From the NCBI RefSeq assembly GCF_001428685.1, contig NZ_LMIK01000007.1, forward strand, positions 1-64,000: a stretch of DNA of 64,000 nucleotides, written 5' to 3'. Below the pieces are notes generated by a model that ran no database searches, was not told the origin of the DNA, and worked only from the letters and a program-made list of their open reading frames with translations. Each line of letters begins with the position of its first letter. Within the stretch, counting starts at the first letter, position 1. The DNA is from Lysobacter sp. Root76. GTDB taxonomy: Bacteria > Pseudomonadota > Gammaproteobacteria > Xanthomonadales > Xanthomonadaceae. Made by a program: the position numbers and the translations under genes. Positions 62,482 through 64,000 of this stretch are shown in pieces.

Positions 62482-63087
62482 ATGACCGCCAGCACCACCC
62501 ATTCCCTGCCGCTGGTTTCGCCGCGCGCCCAGATCGTCGTCGGCGTCGCGCTCGCGGCGCTGATGATCGCCACCCGCGGCCAGCATTTCGCCAGCATCGA
62601 CCGGCTGCCGAGCGCATCCTGGGCGGTCTTCTTTATCGCCGGCGCGATGCTGCGGCCGATGTGGATGCTGCCGCTGCTATTCGTGCTGGCCTCGCTGCTG
62701 GACATCGTCAGCCTGGCTTCGGGCACGATCGGCGACTGGTGCCTGTCGCCCGCGTACTGGGCTTTGGCGCCGGCGTACGCGACGCTGTGGTTGGCCGGCA
62801 ATTTCTACGCCCGCATCCATCTCGATCGCTGGTCGACGCTGCCACGGCTGGCGCTGGTGCTGGCGCTGGCCGCGTTCGTGGCTTATGCGTGCTCCGGCGG
62901 CGGCTTCTATTTCTTCTCCGGCCGCTATCCGGAACCGACCCTGGCCGGATTCGCCGGGCGCATCGCTCGGTACTATCCACGTAGTCTCGGCACTCTGGCC
63001 GGCTACGTCGGCGCCGCGTTCGCCCTGTGGGCGGGCCTGCGCGCACTGGGCGCGGTCCGCGCCACCCAACACGGAGCCCGCGCATGA
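62482..63087 (+). CDS. Small integral membrane protein in the B12 operon (paralogue 2)
   Basis: A 201-residue paralogue of the preceding gene: same spacing of helices and shared MIATRGQHF / MVATRFHHF, SASWAVFFIAGAMLR / DASMAVFFLGGLWLR, SPAYWALAPAYATLW / TPAYACLLLAYAALW and GGFYFFSGRYPEP / GAFYWLGGRYEDP. The glycine-aromatic-GGRY/SGRY-P motif before the last helices is the clearest shared signature. It overlaps cobO by 4 bp (ATGA), so it is coupled to corrinoid metabolism. Transport role inferred. Confidence 0.75.
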   Translation: MTASTTHSLPLVSPRAQIVVGVALAALMIATRGQHFASIDRLPSASWAVFFIAGAMLRPMWMLPLLFVLASLLDIVSLASGTIGDWCLSPAYWALAPAYATLWLAGNFYARIHLDRWSTLPRLALVLALAAFVAYACSGGGFYFFSGRYPEPTLAGFAGRIARYYPRSLGTLAGYVGAAFALWAGLRALGAVRATQHGARA

Positions 63088-63701
63088 ACGATCCGACTCT
63101 CAGCCAGGAAGACCGCCATCGCGAGCGCATGCAGCGCAAGAAAGAGCTGGTCGACCGCAAGATCGCCCGCGCCACCATCGAGCGCGGCGTGCTGGTGGTC
63201 AACACCGGCAACGGCAAGGGCAAAAGCTCGTCCGGCTTCGGCATGCTCGCGCGCTCGCTGGGCCATGGCTTCCGCTGCGGCGTGGTGCAGTTCATCAAAG
63301 GCAGTTTCTCGACCGGCGAGGAAGCTTTCTTCCGCCGTTTCGAAGGCGAGCAACTCGGCTACCACGTGATGGGCGAGGGTTTCACCTGGGAAACCCAGGA
63401 CAAGGCCCGCGACATCGCCGCCGCGCAGGCGGCCTGGGCCAAGGCCGCGGCGATGCTGGCCGACGAGCGCTACGACTTCGTGCTGTTGGACGAACTCAAC
63501 ATCGCCCTAGCGCACCGCTACGTCGAACTCGACGCGGTGCTGGCGGCGGTCGCCGCGCGTCCGCCGCTGCAGCACGTGGTCATCACCGGCCGCGGTGCGC
63601 CCGACCGCCTGATCGACGCCGCTGATACCGTGACCGAGATGCGCGTGGTCAAACATGCGTTCCAGGCCGGCATCAAGGCCCAGAAAGGCGTCGAGCTGTA
63701 A
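63084..63701 (+). CDS. cobO: Cob(I)yrinic acid a,c-diamide adenosyltransferase
   Basis: A 205-residue cytosolic enzyme (CobA/CobO/BtuR family) that adds the 5'-deoxyadenosyl group from ATP to cobalt. P-loop NTGNGKGKSSSGFGM near residues 40-54, VVQFIKG, FTWETQD and DFVLLDELNIAL are the hallmarks. It begins at ATG 63084 inside the previous stop. Cotranscribed behind the riboswitch. Confidence 0.97.
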   Translation: MNDPTLSQEDRHRERMQRKKELVDRKIARATIERGVLVVNTGNGKGKSSSGFGMLARSLGHGFRCGVVQFIKGSFSTGEEAFFRRFEGEQLGYHVMGEGFTWETQDKARDIAAAQAAWAKAAAMLADERYDFVLLDELNIALAHRYVELDAVLAAVAARPPLQHVVITGRGAPDRLIDAADTVTEMRVVKHAFQAGIKAQKGVEL

Positions 63702-63705
63702 GCGC

Positions 63706-64000
63706 ATGAGCGCCAGCCATTCCAGCGACGATCTGCGTCACTGCCCGGCGCTGCTGGTGTCCGCGCCGGCATCGGGCCAGGGCAAGACCAGCGTTACCGC
63801 CGCGCTCGCGCGCTGGCATACGCGCCAGGGTCGGCGCGTGCGCGTGTTCAAGACAGGACCGGACTTCCTCGATCCCATGGTGCACGAACGCGCCAGCGGC
63901 GCGCCGGCCTACCAGCTCGACCTGTGGATGTGCGGCGAGGACGACGTGCGCGCGCGCCTGTACCAGGCCGCGGGCGAGGCCGACCTGATCCTGGTCGAGG
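63706..64000 (+). CDS. cobB: Cobyrinic acid a,c-diamide synthase (partial, cut by window end)
   Basis: Only the first 98 codons are present. LLVSAPASGQGKTSVTAALA (P-loop) and VRVFKTGPDFLDPMVHERASG match the N-terminal ATPase domain of CobB/CbiA, which amidates cobyrinic acid using glutamine. ATG 63706 lies 4 bp after the cobO stop. Whether the glutaminase domain is intact cannot be seen. Confidence 0.93.
   Translation, partial: MSASHSSDDLRHCPALLVSAPASGQGKTSVTAALARWHTRQGRRVRVFKTGPDFLDPMVHERASGAPAYQLDLWMCGEDDVRARLYQAAGEADLILVE

Overview
The window is about 68% GC and nearly all of its genes are ordinary gammaproteobacterial chromosome genes. Gene orders such as zapA / 6S RNA / ygfA, ygfB-pepP, gmk-rpoZ-spoT, bamD-rluD-pgeF-clpB and rph-rdgB-hemW, together with many copies of a dispersed palindromic repeat (core GGAGCGGCGTGAGCCGCGA), point to Xanthomonadaceae, most likely Lysobacter or a close relative. 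This assignment rests on recognising protein families and repeats, not on a database search. No rRNA, tRNA, CRISPR array, phage or IS element was recognised.

1-7.4 kb: an ABC exporter sits behind a long leader carrying an 11-codon peptide. Then come a Y-family polymerase, rpiA, an EVE-domain protein, ygfA, 6S RNA, zapA and a ZapB-like coiled-coil gene, all on the minus strand. 7.4-17 kb: a giant propeller/PAS/GGDEF/EAL sensor, the ygfB-pepP pair, a 1-kb gene-free block of nested repeats, a small tyrosine phosphatase and pepQ.

17-27 kb: an accessory-looking module. It contains an ECF sigma factor, a FecR-type anti-sigma factor, a 1139-residue TonB receptor with a signalling (STN) domain, two secreted proteins and two tandem membrane-anchored paralogues. 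It is bounded on the left by the intact pepQ 5' end and on the right, in the same orientation, by a decayed copy of the same roughly 160-bp pepQ 5' region. This makes it the best candidate for an inserted, poorly described system. The right-hand copy runs into a CHASE/PAS/GGDEF/EAL protein, followed convergently by a coupled DUF1631-PilZ pair, giving a c-di-GMP neighbourhood.

32-46.6 kb: housekeeping genes, with hemW, a lipoprotein, an ABM-like protein, rdgB, a VOC protein and rph on the minus strand. yicC, gmk, rpoZ and spoT lie on the plus strand, then bamD (minus) and rluD-pgeF plus three small genes (plus). pgeF carries an in-frame copy of a genomic palindromic repeat. 46.8-51.5 kb: a TetR regulator and an NADP-dependent oxidoreductase share an identical 15-bp operator palindrome, followed by a lipoprotein, an NCS2-like permease and gloA. 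51.8-54.4 kb: clpB behind a sigma-32-like promoter.

54.7-64 kb: a secreted amidohydrolase and a TonB receptor (minus), then a cobalamin riboswitch controlling btuB, two paralogous small membrane proteins, cobO and the start of a cobyrinate diamide synthase gene cut by the window end. This is a B12 uptake and late-biosynthesis operon.
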